Shown piece by piece: positions 47,965 to 58,092 of a stretch of 59,371 nucleotides of DNA. The stretch spans positions 1-59,371 of the forward strand of contig JAEEXH010000009.1 in the NCBI GenBank assembly GCA_016291435.1. The letters run 5' to 3'. Origin of the DNA: Oscillospiraceae bacterium (GTDB taxonomy: Bacteria > Bacillota > Clostridia > Oscillospirales > Ruminococcaceae). The first letter of the stretch is position 1, and each line of letters begins with the position of its first letter. The position numbers were made by a program, and so were the translations under genes. Under the pieces are notes generated by a model. The model worked only from the letters and a program-made list of their open reading frames with translations. It was not told the origin of the DNA and made no database searches.

Positions 47965-48087
47965 ATGCTGCTGACAAAACGATGGCGACTTAACATCCCG
48001 CAATCCGAAATGATTTTGTTACAGGAGGAAATATATGCCTATGGAATTCTATCCTTCCGAAGCGGAAGCCAAGCGCTGTGCGGCTGA
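47965..48087 (+). CDS. Small ORF overlapping the trpE start (possible leader peptide)
   Basis: 40 codons with a strong GGAAAGGAG about 9 nt upstream; starts MLLTKRWRLN with one Trp codon at position 7 and ends 53 nt inside trpE in another frame. It lies after the T-box terminator. It may couple translation to trpE or add a second Trp-sensitive step. It may also be chance; the SD is the main evidence. Confidence 0.4.
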   Translation: MLLTKRWRLNIPQSEMILLQEEIYAYGILSFRSGSQALCG

Positions 48088-49507
48088 TGGCAGATACAGT
48101 GTTCTGCCGGTCTGCTGCGAGCTGCTCTCCGATCAGTTTACGCCGATCGAAGTGCTGCGCACTTTGAAGCATGTTTCCGCACATGCGTTTTTGCTTGAGT
48201 CGGTCTCTGAGCACGGTACCAGCGGCAGATATACGTTTCTCGGCTATGAGCCGAAAATGGAGATCAGCGCGATCGACGGAAAGCTGAAAGCGGGTGATGT
48301 CACGCTGGAGACCGATGATCCCGGCGCCTATCTCCGGCAGCTGCTCAGTGAATACCGCAGCCCGAAGATCAAGGGGCTGCCGCCCTTTACAGGCGGTCTT
48401 GTCGGCTATTTCAGTTATGATTATCTCGCATATCAGGAGCCGAGCGTCAGAACTGCGGCGGATGACCCCGATCAGTTCCGCGACCTCGATCTCATGCTCT
48501 TTGACAAGGTGATCGCGTTCGATCACTACCGGCAGAAGCTCATTCTGATCGCGAACATGAAGCTCAGCGAGCCGGAAACGGAATATCGCCGCGCATGTCT
48601 CGCACTTCAGCAGATTGCGGATCTCATCCGCAGCGGCGTGAAGCATGAGGAGCCTGAGAGCCGCATCACCGGCGAAATGACACAGCTTTTCGATAAGGCG
48701 CAGTACTGCGAGATGGTCGAAAAGGCAAAACATTATATCCATGAGGGCGATATCTTCCAGATCGTTCTCTCCAATCGGTTCAGCGCACCCTTTGAGGGTA
48801 CCCTGCTGAATACCTACCGCACCCTCCGCACGATCAATCCGTCGCCGTATATGTTCTATCTCTCCGGTACGGATGTGGAGGTAGCAGGGGCATCTCCCGA
48901 AACGCTTGTGAAGCTCGAAAACGGCGTGCTGCACACCTTCCCGCTTGCCGGCACAAGACCCCGCGGCAGGACGGAGGAAGAGGATCTTGCGGCTGAGCAG
49001 GAGCTTCTCCGCGATGAAAAAGAGCTCGCCGAGCACAACATGCTTGTCGATCTCGGACGAAATGATCTTGGCCGCGTCAGCAAATTCGGTACGGTTGAGG
49101 TTGAGCGTCTGCGTGAGGTGCTGCGCTATTCGCATGTCATGCACATCGGCTCGACGGTGCGCGGCGTGATCCGAAACGACTGTGACGCAATCGACGCCGT
49201 GAATGCGGTGCTCCCTGCCGGAACGCTGTCCGGTGCACCGAAGATCCGTGCATGTCAGCTCATCGGTGAGCTTGAGCATGCAAAGCGCGGGATCTACGGC
49301 GGTGCAATCGGCTATATCAGCTTCCACGGCGATCTGGATACCTGCATTGCAATTCGCATCGCATACAGAAAAGGTAATACCGTTTTCGTCCGGAGCGGCG
49401 CCGGCATTGTTGCCGATTCCGTCCCGGAAAATGAATACCAGGAGTGCATCAACAAGGCGGCTGCCGTTGTGCGTGCGCTCAGAGAAGGGGAGGTGCTCAA
49501 CGCATGA
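48035..49507 (+). CDS. trpE: Anthranilate synthase component I
   Basis: 490 residues; converts chorismate, with ammonia from the glutaminase part, to anthranilate. N-terminal feedback region [19 protein letters not shown] (the LLES motif binds tryptophan), [10 protein letters not shown], then the chorismate-binding core: [59 protein letters not shown] and [21 protein letters not shown] 6 nt before ATG 48035. First enzyme gene after the Trp T-box. Stop overlaps the next start (ATGA). Confidence 0.97.
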   Translation: MPMEFYPSEAEAKRCAADGRYSVLPVCCELLSDQFTPIEVLRTLKHVSAHAFLLESVSEHGTSGRYTFLGYEPKMEISAIDGKLKAGDVTLETDDPGAYLRQLLSEYRSPKIKGLPPFTGGLVGYFSYDYLAYQEPSVRTAADDPDQFRDLDLMLFDKVIAFDHYRQKLILIANMKLSEPETEYRRACLALQQIADLIRSGVKHEEPESRITGEMTQLFDKAQYCEMVEKAKHYIHEGDIFQIVLSNRFSAPFEGTLLNTYRTLRTINPSPYMFYLSGTDVEVAGASPETLVKLENGVLHTFPLAGTRPRGRTEEEDLAAEQELLRDEKELAEHNMLVDLGRNDLGRVSKFGTVEVERLREVLRYSHVMHIGSTVRGVIRNDCDAIDAVNAVLPAGTLSGAPKIRACQLIGELEHAKRGIYGGAIGYISFHGDLDTCIAIRIAYRKGNTVFVRSGAGIVADSVPENEYQECINKAAAVVRALREGEVLNA

Positions 49508-51114
49508 TCCTTCTGATCGACAATTACGACAGCTTCTCCTATAACCTCTATCAGATGATCGGCGAGCTTTCGGAGGACATCCGCGTTATCCGAAACGATG
49601 CGCTGACAGTTGCCGAGATCGCTGCACTGAAGCCGAGCCACATCATCCTGTCACCGGGACCGGGACGCCCCGAGGATGCCGGTGTGATCATTGATGTGGT
49701 GAAGGAGCTCGGCGGCAAGATCCCGATTCTCGGTGTCTGCCTCGGACATCAGGCGATCTGTGCCGCATACGGCGCGACAATCATCCATGCAAAGCAGCTC
49801 ATGCACGGCAAGCAGTCCGAGGTCACGCTCGACGCGCACTGCCCGATCTTCCGCGATGTGAAGCAGCCTGCAAAAATCGCACGCTATCACTCGCTTGCAG
49901 CCGATGCCGATACGATGCCCGGCTGCTTAAAAATCACGGCACACACCGCTGACGGGGAGATCATGGCGGTGCAGCACCGCGAATACCCGGTCTTCGGTCT
50001 CCAATTCCACCCGGAATCCATCCTGACACCTGAGGGAAAGACAATGTTATCCAATTTTCTTACTTTCACAGGAACTGTTAAGGAGGAACCTCACATGATT
50101 AAGGAAGCAATTATCAAGATCGTTGACAAGCAGGATCTGACATATGAGGAAGCATATGCCGTGATGAATGAGATCATGAACGGCGAAACCACCCCGACAC
50201 AGAATGCAGCATTTCTCGCTGCACTCTCCACCAAGAGCACGAAGGCGGAGACGATTGACGAGATTTCCGGCTGTGCGGCGGCGATGCGTGAGCATGCAAC
50301 CCCGGTGCAGCATCCCTTCGATGCAACGGATATTGTCGGCACCGGCGGCGACAACGCCAACAGCTTCAATATCTCCACGACGGCTGCCATCGTTGCGGCG
50401 GCAGGCGGTGTGAAGGTGGCAAAGCACGGCAACCGCGCAGCTTCTTCGCAGTGCGGCACGGCAGACTGCCTGGAAGCGCTCGGTGTCAATATCCGTCAGG
50501 ATCCCGAAAAGGCGGCATCGCTGATGGATGAAGTCGGCATGTGCTTCCTGTTCGCGCAGCAGTATCACGCCTCGATGAAATATGTCGGTGCAATCCGCAG
50601 AGAGCTCGGTCTCCGCACTGTGTTCAATATCCTCGGACCGCTGACAAATCCCGCGAAACCGCAGCATGTGCTGATCGGTGTCTATGACAGCTCGCTGGTC
50701 GAACCGCTGGCATATGTGCTCATGAAGCTCGGTGTCCGCAACGGCATGGTTGTTTTCGGCACAGAGAAGCTCGATGAGATTTCGATGTGTGCGCCGACGC
50801 TGATCTGCAAATTCTCTGAGGGCGACACCAAAACCTACACGGTCACGCCGGAGGATTTCGGCTTCGAGCGCTGCACGAAGGAAGATCTCCTCGGCGGTAC
50901 GCCTGAAGAAAATGCTGCGATCACACGCGCAGTGCTGAGCGGTGAGGAGCAGGGACCGAAGCGCAATGCGGTTCTGCTCAATGCAGGTGCAGCGCTCTTT
51001 GTCGCAGGCAAGGCAATGTCCCACGCAGACGGCGTGCAGCTTGCTGCAGAGCTCATTGACAGCGGCAAGGCGCTTGAGACACTGGATGCCTTCATTGCAG
51101 CATCGAATCGGTGA
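49504..51114 (+). CDS. trpGD: Fused anthranilate synthase glutaminase and anthranilate phosphoribosyltransferase
   Basis: 536 residues. Residues 1-190 are the class I glutaminase: [26 protein letters not shown], the nucleophile in GVCLGHQAI and the His-Glu pair in QFHPES. Residues 198-536 are Trp[19 protein letters not shown] (phosphoribosyl diphosphate site), [25 protein letters not shown]. Enteric bacteria have a similar fusion. A strong AAGGAGG with 8-nt spacing stands before Met198 (ATG at 50095), so TrpD may also be made as a separate protein. Coupled to trpE by ATGA. Confidence 0.95.
   Translation: MILLIDNYDSFSYNLYQMIGELSEDIRVIRNDALTVAEIAALKPSHIILSPGPGRPEDAGVIIDVVKELGGKIPILGVCLGHQAICAAYGATIIHAKQLMHGKQSEVTLDAHCPIFRDVKQPAKIARYHSLAADADTMPGCLKITAHTADGEIMAVQHREYPVFGLQFHPESILTPEGKTMLSNFLTFTGTVKEEPHMIKEAIIKIVDKQDLTYEEAYAVMNEIMNGETTPTQNAAFLAALSTKSTKAETIDEISGCAAAMREHATPVQHPFDATDIVGTGGDNANSFNISTTAAIVAAAGGVKVAKHGNRAASSQCGTADCLEALGVNIRQDPEKAASLMDEVGMCFLFAQQYHASMKYVGAIRRELGLRTVFNILGPLTNPAKPQHVLIGVYDSSLVEPLAYVLMKLGVRNGMVVFGTEKLDEISMCAPTLICKFSEGDTKTYTVTPEDFGFERCTKEDLLGGTPEENAAITRAVLSGEEQGPKRNAVLLNAGAALFVAGKAMSHADGVQLAAELIDSGKALETLDAFIAASNR
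50080..50097 (+). promoter_or_regulatory. Internal ribosome site before the TrpD domain
   Basis: AAGGAGG (50080-50086), 8-nt spacer, ATG at 50095, in frame within trpGD. Suggests a retained or active independent start. Confidence 0.5.
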
Positions 51115-51119
51115 GCACG

Positions 51120-51914
51120 ATGGCAACGATACTTGATGAACTCGCGGCATATGCAAAGGAGCGTACCGCGAAAGCCATGCGAGAGAGAGCACTTTCATCT
51201 CTGCGTGCGGATGCGGAAGCGATGCCGAAGGGTGATTTCGCGTTTCAGGCAGCGATCATGAAGCAGGCGCACGGCAGCCCTGCATTTATCTGTGAGTGCA
51301 AGAAAGCATCTCCATCGAAGGGGCTGATCGCACCGGAGTTTCCCTATCTGCAAATCGCGCAGGATTATGAACAGGCGGGTGCGGACTGCATCTCTGTTCT
51401 GACCGAACCGCGCTGGTTTCTCGGGAGTGACCGGTATTTGCAGGAGATCGCATCGACAGTTTCGATTCCGTGCCTGCGCAAGGATTTCACCGTGGATCCC
51501 TACATGATCTATGAGGCGAAAACACTCGGCGCATCGGCCGTGCTGCTGATCTGTTCCATTCTGGATGAAGCACAGCTCCGTGATTATCATGCGCTGGCAG
51601 ACGAGCTCGGGCTCTCTGCGCTGGTTGAAGCGCATGACGCGCATGAGATTGAGACCGCAGCAAAGATCGGCGCACGGATCATCGGTGTCAATAACCGCAA
51701 TCTCAAGGATTTCACAGTCGATACCGGGCACGCGGCAAGGCTCCGCGGTCTCTGCCCTGCGGATACGCTGTTTGTCGTGGAAAGCGGCATACAGACCGCG
51801 GCGGATATCGCACAGGCACGCGCCGCAAAGGCGGATGCCGTGCTGGTCGGTGAGACGCTGATGCGTGCCCGTGATAAAACAGCAATGCTCAGACAACTGA
51901 AAGGAGACAGCTGA
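51120..51914 (+). CDS. trpC: Indole-3-glycerol-phosphate synthase
   Basis: 264-residue TIM barrel. Marks: FICECKKASPSKGLI (catalytic Lys), ISVLTEPRWFLGS, PCLRKDFTVDPYMIYEA, LVEAHDAHE, IIGVNNRNLKDF and VVESGIQTAAD. ATG at 51120 chosen; a GTG at 51111 overlaps the trpD stop. Fourth step of the pathway, making the substrate of trpAB. Confidence 0.95.
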   Translation: MATILDELAAYAKERTAKAMRERALSSLRADAEAMPKGDFAFQAAIMKQAHGSPAFICECKKASPSKGLIAPEFPYLQIAQDYEQAGADCISVLTEPRWFLGSDRYLQEIASTVSIPCLRKDFTVDPYMIYEAKTLGASAVLLICSILDEAQLRDYHALADELGLSALVEAHDAHEIETAAKIGARIIGVNNRNLKDFTVDTGHAARLRGLCPADTLFVVESGIQTAADIAQARAAKADAVLVGETLMRARDKTAMLRQLKGDS

Positions 51915-51915
51915 C

Positions 51916-52521
51916 ATGACCAAACTCAAGCTATGCGGCATGATAACAGGGCAGGACGCGGCTTTCTGCAATCAGGTGCAGCCCGATCTGGTCGGGATTG
52001 TATTTGCGCCCGGCAGAAAGCGCACTGTCACGCCGGAAACGGCAGCCAAAATCCGCCGGGTGCTTGACAGGAGCATCCCGGCAGTCGGCGTGTTCATCGA
52101 CGCACAGCTCAGCGAGATCACAGCACTCGCAGACCGCAGGATCATCGACTTTGCGCAGCTGCACGGCAGCGAGGACAATGCCTATATTTCCGAGCTGCGC
52201 AAGCGCTCGAATCTCCTGATCATCAAGGCGTTCCGCGTGCAGTCCGAAGCGGATATTCTGAACGCCGAGCGCTCCGATGCAGATATTGTGCTGCTGGACG
52301 GCGGCGCCGGCGAGGGCAAGGCCTTTGACTGGTCGCATCTCAGGGACTTCAGACGCCCCTTCTTCCTTGCGGGCGGGCTCGATCCTGTTCGCGTGAAGGA
52401 TGCCATTGCGCGGTATGCACCCTACGGTGTGGACGTCAGCTCCGGCATTGAAACGGACGGCAGGAAAGATCCTGAGAAGATGCAGGCTTTTGTCAATGCC
52501 GTGCGCAGCGCAGGAGCATAA
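51916..52521 (+). CDS. trpF: Phosphoribosylanthranilate isomerase
   Basis: 201 residues, normal length. TIM barrel with the catalytic Cys in LKLCGM (usually KICG), GIVFAPGRKRTVTPETA, VGVFIDA, FAQLHGSED, LLDGGAGEGKAFDW (catalytic Asp) and FLAGGLDPVRVKDAI, DVSSGIETDGRKDPEKM. One base separates it from trpC. Third step of tryptophan synthesis. Confidence 0.95.
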   Translation: MTKLKLCGMITGQDAAFCNQVQPDLVGIVFAPGRKRTVTPETAAKIRRVLDRSIPAVGVFIDAQLSEITALADRRIIDFAQLHGSEDNAYISELRKRSNLLIIKAFRVQSEADILNAERSDADIVLLDGGAGEGKAFDWSHLRDFRRPFFLAGGLDPVRVKDAIARYAPYGVDVSSGIETDGRKDPEKMQAFVNAVRSAGA

Positions 52522-52523
52522 CG

Positions 52524-53342
52524 ATGGATGAACAGATCATGCTGACAGAAACACAGCAGGCGCTTATGTATCTGCGTGGGATTCTTCCGTTACTGGCTTC
52601 TGCGGGAGCATATCTGTTTCTGCGGTTTCGGAAGGAAGGCAGGTTCTTTCCGGTGCTGATCGGAGCTGTCATGTTTCTGCTGATCGCAATTCCGCGTACT
52701 GTTTCGGTGATCGCGGCGGTTGCTGCCCGGGAATCAGACAGTTTCCTTCTCCGGGTGCTTCTTACAGGCATTGTGACCGCTGTCTTTGAGGAGAGTGCAC
52801 GCTATTTTATGCACCGGCTCACTATGAAGAAGTATGACACGCTCTCGGATGCGCTCTGCGCCGGAATCGGAAATGCCTGTATTGCGCTTATCTCCTGTGC
52901 AGTTTTGCAATGCACATTTTACCGGCATTCCGCGGACGGCTGTCTTTCGGCAGGGCTCCTTTTTACCGATGTGTATGAAGTCATCCCGGAGGGCGGTTTT
53001 CCGGCAGAGCTGCTTGCAAACACTCTTGAAACGCAGGGCATTCTGCAAGCGCTGGACTTCATATTCGGCGGCATCTGTCTGCTTGCGTTCCACATGGCAA
53101 TGTCTGCGCTGATACAGATTACCGCACAGCGCACCCGTGCGACGCATTTCGTGCTGCTTGCGATGCTGCTGCATCTGTTCTTCCACAGCATGTGGGCTTA
53201 CTGCGGCACAGTCTTCATTCTGCCGGTCACAGCAGCCATCTGCTATCTTGTGTACCGCATCCGGGAGCTGCATTACCGGATTGAACCGGATACAATTATT
53301 ACGATCCGCATGATATTTATACCGTTCGACAGAACCAAATAA
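52524..53342 (+). CDS. YhfC-like membrane protein inserted in the trp operon
   Basis: 272 residues, seven or eight helices, no signal peptide. The helix [16 protein letters not shown] carries two adjacent glutamates and an Arg (EExxR) and a late helix carries LFFHSMWAY, an arrangement like the YhfC-type glutamic/intramembrane protease families. AGGAG 9 nt before the ATG; 2 nt after trpF and 17 nt before trpB, so co-transcribed with the trp genes. It has no known part in tryptophan synthesis. Family assignment is from motifs only. Its presence between trpF and trpB is unusual. Confidence 0.65.
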   Translation: MDEQIMLTETQQALMYLRGILPLLASAGAYLFLRFRKEGRFFPVLIGAVMFLLIAIPRTVSVIAAVAARESDSFLLRVLLTGIVTAVFEESARYFMHRLTMKKYDTLSDALCAGIGNACIALISCAVLQCTFYRHSADGCLSAGLLFTDVYEVIPEGGFPAELLANTLETQGILQALDFIFGGICLLAFHMAMSALIQITAQRTRATHFVLLAMLLHLFFHSMWAYCGTVFILPVTAAICYLVYRIRELHYRIEPDTIITIRMIFIPFDRTK

Positions 53343-53359
53343 AGAAAGGACAGGATTAT

Positions 53360-54550
53360 ATGACAAATCAGGCAGGACGCTTCGGCGTACACGGCGGGCA
53401 ATACATCCCCGAAACTCTGATGAATGCCGTCATCGAGCTGGAGGAAGCGTATAACCACTACAAGAACGATCCTCAGTTCAATGCGGAGCTCACAGAGCTT
53501 CTGAACGAATATGCGAACCGTCCCTCGCGGCTCTATTTTGCGAAAAAGCTCACGGAGACCCTCGGCGGCGCAAAGATTTATCTGAAGCGCGAGGATCTCA
53601 ATCACACAGGCGCACATAAGATCAACAATGTGCTCGGGCAGGCGCTGCTCGCAAAGAAGATGGGCAAGACCCGTCTGATCGCGGAGACCGGTGCCGGTCA
53701 GCACGGTGTTGCAACTGCGACCGCGGCAGCCCTCATGGGCATGGAATGCGTCGTGTTTATGGGCGAGGAGGATACCAAGCGTCAGGCGCTGAATGTTTAC
53801 AGAATGCGTCTGCTCGGCTCCGATGTCATCCCGGTCAAGTCCGGCACCGCAACGCTCAAGGATGCTGTCTCTGAGGCGATGCGCGAGTGGACAAACCGCA
53901 TTTCCGATACGCATTACTGTCTCGGCTCCGTCATGGGTCCGCATCCGTTCCCGACAATCGTGCGCGATTTTCAGGCGGTCATTTCCCGCGAGATCAAGCA
54001 GCAGATCCTTGAAAAGGAGGGGAGACTGCCTGATGCGGTTATGGCATGCGTCGGCGGCGGCTCCAATGCAATCGGCACCTTCTATCATTTTATCGGCGAC
54101 AAGGATGTGCGTCTGATCGGCTGTGAGGCAGCAGGCAGAGGCATCGACACCTTCGAGACCGCAGCAACGATCTCGACCGGCAAGCTCGGTATTTTCCACG
54201 GCATGAAGTCCTATTTCTGCCAGGATGAATACGGTCAGATCGCGCCGGTGTATTCTATCTCCGCAGGTCTTGATTATCCGGGCATCGGCCCTGAGCATGC
54301 GTATCTGCATGACACCGGCAGAGCGGAATATGTCGCTGTCACCGATGACGAAGCCGTCAACGCATTTGAATTTCTCTCCCGCACGGAGGGCATCATCCCC
54401 GCGATTGAATCCGCACATGCTGTGGCGCATGCGATGAAGATCGCGCCGGAAATGGATAAGGACAAGATCATCGTTGTGACGATCTCCGGCAGAGGCGACA
54501 AGGACTGTGCCGCGATCGCGCGTTACAGAGGGGAGAATATCTATGAGTAA
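53360..54550 (+). CDS. trpB: Tryptophan synthase beta chain
   Basis: 396 residues, normal length for TrpB1. Opening [17 protein letters not shown] lysine in [39 protein letters not shown], phosphate loop [28 protein letters not shown] and TISGRGDKD near the end. Joins indole to serine. Overlaps trpA by 8 nt. Confidence 0.97.
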   Translation: MTNQAGRFGVHGGQYIPETLMNAVIELEEAYNHYKNDPQFNAELTELLNEYANRPSRLYFAKKLTETLGGAKIYLKREDLNHTGAHKINNVLGQALLAKKMGKTRLIAETGAGQHGVATATAAALMGMECVVFMGEEDTKRQALNVYRMRLLGSDVIPVKSGTATLKDAVSEAMREWTNRISDTHYCLGSVMGPHPFPTIVRDFQAVISREIKQQILEKEGRLPDAVMACVGGGSNAIGTFYHFIGDKDVRLIGCEAAGRGIDTFETAATISTGKLGIFHGMKSYFCQDEYGQIAPVYSISAGLDYPGIGPEHAYLHDTGRAEYVAVTDDEAVNAFEFLSRTEGIIPAIESAHAVAHAMKIAPEMDKDKIIVVTISGRGDKDCAAIARYRGENIYE

Positions 54551-55319
54551 TATTGCAAATGCGTTCAAAAACGGCAAGGCATTCATTCCGTTCATCACGG
54601 TCGGTGACCCGGATCTCGAAACGACCGGCAAGGTCGTCCGCGAGATGGTAAAGAACGGCGCGGATCTCATCGAGCTCGGCATTCCCTTCTCCGATCCGAC
54701 TGCTGAGGGTCCTGTTATCATGGAGGCAAATCTCCGTGCGCTCAAAGGCGGCGTCACGACCGATAAGGTCTTTGATTTTGTGCGTGCGCTTCGCAAAGAT
54801 GTTACCGTCCCGATGGTGTTCATGACTTACGCAAATGTGGTCTTCTCCTACGGCACAGAGCGCTTTGTCAAGGCATGCGCAGAGACCGGCATCGACGGTA
54901 TCATTCTGCCGGATGTGCCCTATGAGGAGAAGGAAGATTTTGCACCGGTCTGTAAGCAGTACGGCGTTGACCTGATTTCGCTGATCGCACCGACCTCGGA
55001 GAACCGCATTGCGATGATTGCGAAGGAAGCAGACGGCTTTATCTATATTGTCTCCAGTCTCGGCGTCACAGGTGTGCGCAGTGAGATCAAGACCGATGTG
55101 CATGAGATCACCGCACAGATCCGCGCAAACAGCTATGTGCCCTGTGCAGTCGGGTTCGGTATCTCGACGCCGGAGCAGGCTGCAAAGATGGCGGCAAATG
55201 CAGACGGTGTGATTGTCGGTTCTGCAATCATGAAGCTGATCGCAGAGCACGGCAAAGACGCAGCGCCGGTTGTCGGCGCCTATGTGAAGCAGATGAAGGA
55301 CGCAGTTATATCTGTCTGA
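54543..55319 (+). CDS. trpA: Tryptophan synthase alpha chain
   Basis: 258-residue TIM barrel. [31 protein letters not shown] (catalytic Glu region), [12 protein letters not shown] (catalytic Asp), [22 protein letters not shown] and VGSAIM. Start at 54543 (AGGGGAG 6-7 nt upstream) inside trpB. Splits indole-glycerol phosphate and channels indole to TrpB. Last trp gene before the terminator. Confidence 0.96.
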   Translation: MSNIANAFKNGKAFIPFITVGDPDLETTGKVVREMVKNGADLIELGIPFSDPTAEGPVIMEANLRALKGGVTTDKVFDFVRALRKDVTVPMVFMTYANVVFSYGTERFVKACAETGIDGIILPDVPYEEKEDFAPVCKQYGVDLISLIAPTSENRIAMIAKEADGFIYIVSSLGVTGVRSEIKTDVHEITAQIRANSYVPCAVGFGISTPEQAAKMAANADGVIVGSAIMKLIAEHGKDAAPVVGAYVKQMKDAVISV

Positions 55320-55332
55320 CAGAATATGAGAT

Positions 55333-55371
55333 GACGGCAATTTGTACGAAAAATGAATTGCCGTCTCTTTT
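55333..55371 (+). terminator. Terminator of the trp operon
   Basis: GACGGCAATT, 13-nt loop, AATTGCCGTC, then TCTTTTTACTTTT. Confidence 0.9.
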
Positions 55372-55383
55372 TACTTTTAGCGA

Positions 55384-55405
55384 TTTAACGCTTTTGTGCG
55401 TTAAA
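55384..55405 (+). promoter_or_regulatory. Inverted repeat just upstream of the aroF promoter
   Basis: TTTAACGC, 6-nt gap, GCGTTAAA; ends 3 bp before the -35. Operator-like; no T-run, so not a terminator. Confidence 0.45.
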
Positions 55406-55408
55406 GGG

Positions 55409-55437
55409 TTGACAAATGAAAGAACTTGTATTATAAT
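55409..55437 (+). promoter_or_regulatory. Promoter of aroF
   Basis: TTGACA (55409-55414), 17-bp spacer, TATAAT (55432-55437): perfect consensus. Confidence 0.9.
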
Positions 55438-55470
55438 AGGGCTATCACAGAAAAGGAGAACGTGGTTACT

Positions 55471-56502
55471 ATGATGAACCTCGAATTTGAACGCAAGCTG
55501 ACCATCCCGATGGAGGTCAAGGAAATGTATCCTGTCACGCCGGAAATGACTGAGATTGTAGCAGCGCGTGCAAAGGAGCTGGAGGATATTTTCACCGGCA
55601 AGGATGACCGCCTCGTGCTGATCATCGGACCCTGCTCGGCAGACAATCCCGACGCCGTGATCGACTATATCACCCGCCTGCGCAAGGCTGCCGATCAGGT
55701 GAAGAATGAACTTTTCATCATTCCGCGCATCTATACAGGCAAGCCCAGGACGACGGGCGCCGGCTACAAGGGTCTTATGCATCAGCCTGATCCGAACGCG
55801 AAGCCGGATATGTTCAAGGGCATTATCGCAGTGCGTGAGCTGCACATGCGTGCACTGAAGGAGACCGGCTTCTCCTGCGCAGACGAGATGCTTTATCCCG
55901 ACAATCACCGTTATCTTGATGATCTGCTGGCATATGTCGCAGTCGGTGCGCGCTCAGTAGAGAATCAGGAGCATAGACTGGTCGCGAGCGGTCTGCCGGT
56001 TCCTGTCGGCATGAAGAACCCGACATCCGGCGATCTCTCCGTCATGATGAACGCGATCACCGCGGCACAGAGCAAGCACACCTTCATCTACCGCGGATGG
56101 GAGGTGCACTCGCAGGGCAATCCGCTGGCGCATTCCATCATGCGCGGCTATGTCAACAAGCACGGGCAGTCGCACCCGAACTACCATTACGAGGATCTTG
56201 TGCTGCTCGCTGATTTCTACGCAAAGACCGGGCTTCTGAATCCTGCCTGCATCGTGGACACGAACCACTGCAACTCCGGCAAGGATCCGCTCCAGCAGCC
56301 GCGCATTGCGAAGGAAGTGCTCAGTGCGCGCCGCTATAACAACGAAATCAAGAAGATGGTCAAGGGCTTCATGATCGAAAGCTATATTGAGGACGGCGCT
56401 CAGAAGGTGGACGGCGGCTGCTACGGCAAGTCGATCACCGACCCGTGCCTCGGTTGGGAGAAGTCCGAGCGTCTGATCTATGAGATCGCTGAGATGCTGT
56501 AA
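55471..56502 (+). CDS. aroF: 3-deoxy-7-phosphoheptulonate synthase (AroFGH type)
   Basis: 343 residues; first step of the shikimate pathway, joining phosphoenolpyruvate and erythrose 4-phosphate. Type I-alpha marks: LVLIIGPCSADNPDAVIDY, RIYTGKPRTTGAGYKGLM, SVENQEHRLVASGLPVPVGMKN-type stretch, FIYRGWEVHSQGNP, IVDTNHCNSGKDP and GFMIESYIEDGAQ. ATG 55471 is 12 nt after AAGGAG; ATG 55474 or GTG 55462 are alternatives. Own promoter and terminator but directly after trpA, supplying chorismate to trpE. Confidence 0.95.
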   Translation: MMNLEFERKLTIPMEVKEMYPVTPEMTEIVAARAKELEDIFTGKDDRLVLIIGPCSADNPDAVIDYITRLRKAADQVKNELFIIPRIYTGKPRTTGAGYKGLMHQPDPNAKPDMFKGIIAVRELHMRALKETGFSCADEMLYPDNHRYLDDLLAYVAVGARSVENQEHRLVASGLPVPVGMKNPTSGDLSVMMNAITAAQSKHTFIYRGWEVHSQGNPLAHSIMRGYVNKHGQSHPNYHYEDLVLLADFYAKTGLLNPACIVDTNHCNSGKDPLQQPRIAKEVLSARRYNNEIKKMVKGFMIESYIEDGAQKVDGGCYGKSITDPCLGWEKSERLIYEIAEML

Positions 56503-56517
56503 TTTCATCCGTACTGT

Positions 56518-56550
56518 GCCGCTCCTCCGGAATTCGGAGGGGCGGCTTTT
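56518..56550 (+). terminator. Terminator of aroF
   Basis: GCCGCTCCTCCG, 5-nt loop, CGGAGGGGCGGC (one G-U), then TTTT. Confidence 0.88.
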
Positions 56551-56566
56551 GTATGGGCGCACAATC

Positions 56567-56595
56567 TTGACAAACACTTGCAAAAATGCTATAAT
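56567..56595 (+). promoter_or_regulatory. Promoter of nadBC
   Basis: TTGACA (56567-56572), 17-bp spacer, TATAAT (56590-56595): perfect consensus. Confidence 0.9.
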
Positions 56596-56631
56596 AAAAC
56601 CATCTATATGATAAAGGAGATGAGCTTTCTC

Positions 56632-58092
56632 ATGCTCAATCTGGAACAGAATTATGATGTTGTGATCGCCGGCGCGGGTGCAGCGGGCTGCTATGCGGCG
56701 CTGCATCTCCCGGCGAATCTGCGTGTGCTCGTGCTGGCAAAGCGGGAAGCGACGCTCTGCAACTCCGCGCTGGCACAGGGCGGCATCGCGGGTGTGTGGA
56801 ATTCGCCGAACGATAACATCGAGCTTCACGCGAATGATACCCGCATCGCAGGTGCCTTCACAAACAATCCGAAGACGCTGCAAATCCTTGTCTCTGAGGC
56901 GGCACAGGATATCGAGCAGCTTGTCGAATACGGCGTGGAATTCGATAAAAACGCAGACGGCGACTATGACCGCACGCTTGAGGGCGGACACTGCCGCAGA
57001 CGCATTTTCCATTACCGCGATTCGACCGGCGCAGAGATTCTCCGCGGACTGCTTGCACAGACACACAATCTGCCGAATGTGACGATCTCAGAGTTCACAG
57101 TCGTCAGCCGTGCGATGCAGACCGATACAGGCTTCTCCGTTGAACTGATGCAGAACGGCGAATTTCAGGTTGTCAACTGTCATTTCCTGATTCTCGCGAC
57201 AGGCGGCATCGGCAGAGTGTATGAGTACACAACAAATTCCGCGATTGCAACTGGCGACGGTATCCGCATCGCCTATGAGCTCGGTGCACGCATCAAGAAT
57301 CTCAGCCTCATTCAGTTCCATCCGACAGCGTTCAACAACAAGCATACACGCGAATGCTTCCTTATTTCGGAGGCTGTGCGCGGCGAGGGTGCGTATCTCC
57401 GCAACTGCAACATGGAGCGTTTCATGCAGCGCTATGATGACCGTCTGGAACTTGCGCCGCGTGATGTGGTGTCGCACGCGATCATTCTGGAGAGTCAGCG
57501 CACCGGCTCGCAGGACTTCTGGCTTGATATTTCCCACAAGGATCCCGAGGCGGTCAAGGCGCGCTTCCCGAAGATTTACAATAAGCTGCTGGAGCAGGGC
57601 TATGATCTTACGAAGGAGCCTGTGCCGATCTACCCCTGCCAGCATTACCTGATGGGCGGCATTGACGTCGGTGCAAATGCGCAGACGCGCATCGACCGGC
57701 TCTATGCCTGCGGTGAGTGCGCACACACCGGCGTACACGGCAACAACCGACTCGCGAGCAATTCGCTGCTGGAGGCACTGGTCTTCTCGCGCCGTGCGGC
57801 GGAGGAGATCGCACGCGAGGCTGTGGACATCAGCCCGCGCTTTGCCGAGGGCAAATTCCCGCCTGTCACTGCAACCCGCACGATCCCGCACGGCATTCGC
57901 ACGGAGCTCCGCAAGATCCTTCAGGAAAACTATTTCGTCATCCCGAACACCGAGCACATGCGCGCTGCCTATGAGCGCGTGACCGAGATCATCCAGCTCA
58001 TCGCATGCGAGGACTGGAAGCTCGATCTGGATTATCTTGAAGCCAAATCGCAGGCGACCTGCGCATACTTAATTCTGGAGGAACAATTATGA
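56632..58092 (+). CDS. nadB: L-aspartate oxidase
   Basis: 486-residue flavoprotein making iminoaspartate for NAD synthesis. FAD-binding DVVIAGAGAAGCYAAL, ALAQGGIAGVW, EGGHCRRRIFHYRDSTGAEIL (active-site region), LATGGIGRVYEYTTN, IQFHPTAF, CFLISEAVRGEGAYLRN and the late GGIDVGANAQTRIDRLYACGE, HGNNRLASNSLLE. Start ATG 56632 lies 12 nt after AAAGGAG; earlier in-frame ATGs overlap or precede that site. Stop overlaps nadC (ATGA). No nadA is seen in the window; quinolinate synthase must be elsewhere. Confidence 0.94.
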   Translation: MLNLEQNYDVVIAGAGAAGCYAALHLPANLRVLVLAKREATLCNSALAQGGIAGVWNSPNDNIELHANDTRIAGAFTNNPKTLQILVSEAAQDIEQLVEYGVEFDKNADGDYDRTLEGGHCRRRIFHYRDSTGAEILRGLLAQTHNLPNVTISEFTVVSRAMQTDTGFSVELMQNGEFQVVNCHFLILATGGIGRVYEYTTNSAIATGDGIRIAYELGARIKNLSLIQFHPTAFNNKHTRECFLISEAVRGEGAYLRNCNMERFMQRYDDRLELAPRDVVSHAIILESQRTGSQDFWLDISHKDPEAVKARFPKIYNKLLEQGYDLTKEPVPIYPCQHYLMGGIDVGANAQTRIDRLYACGECAHTGVHGNNRLASNSLLEALVFSRRAAEEIAREAVDISPRFAEGKFPPVTATRTIPHGIRTELRKILQENYFVIPNTEHMRAAYERVTEIIQLIACEDWKLDLDYLEAKSQATCAYLILEEQL

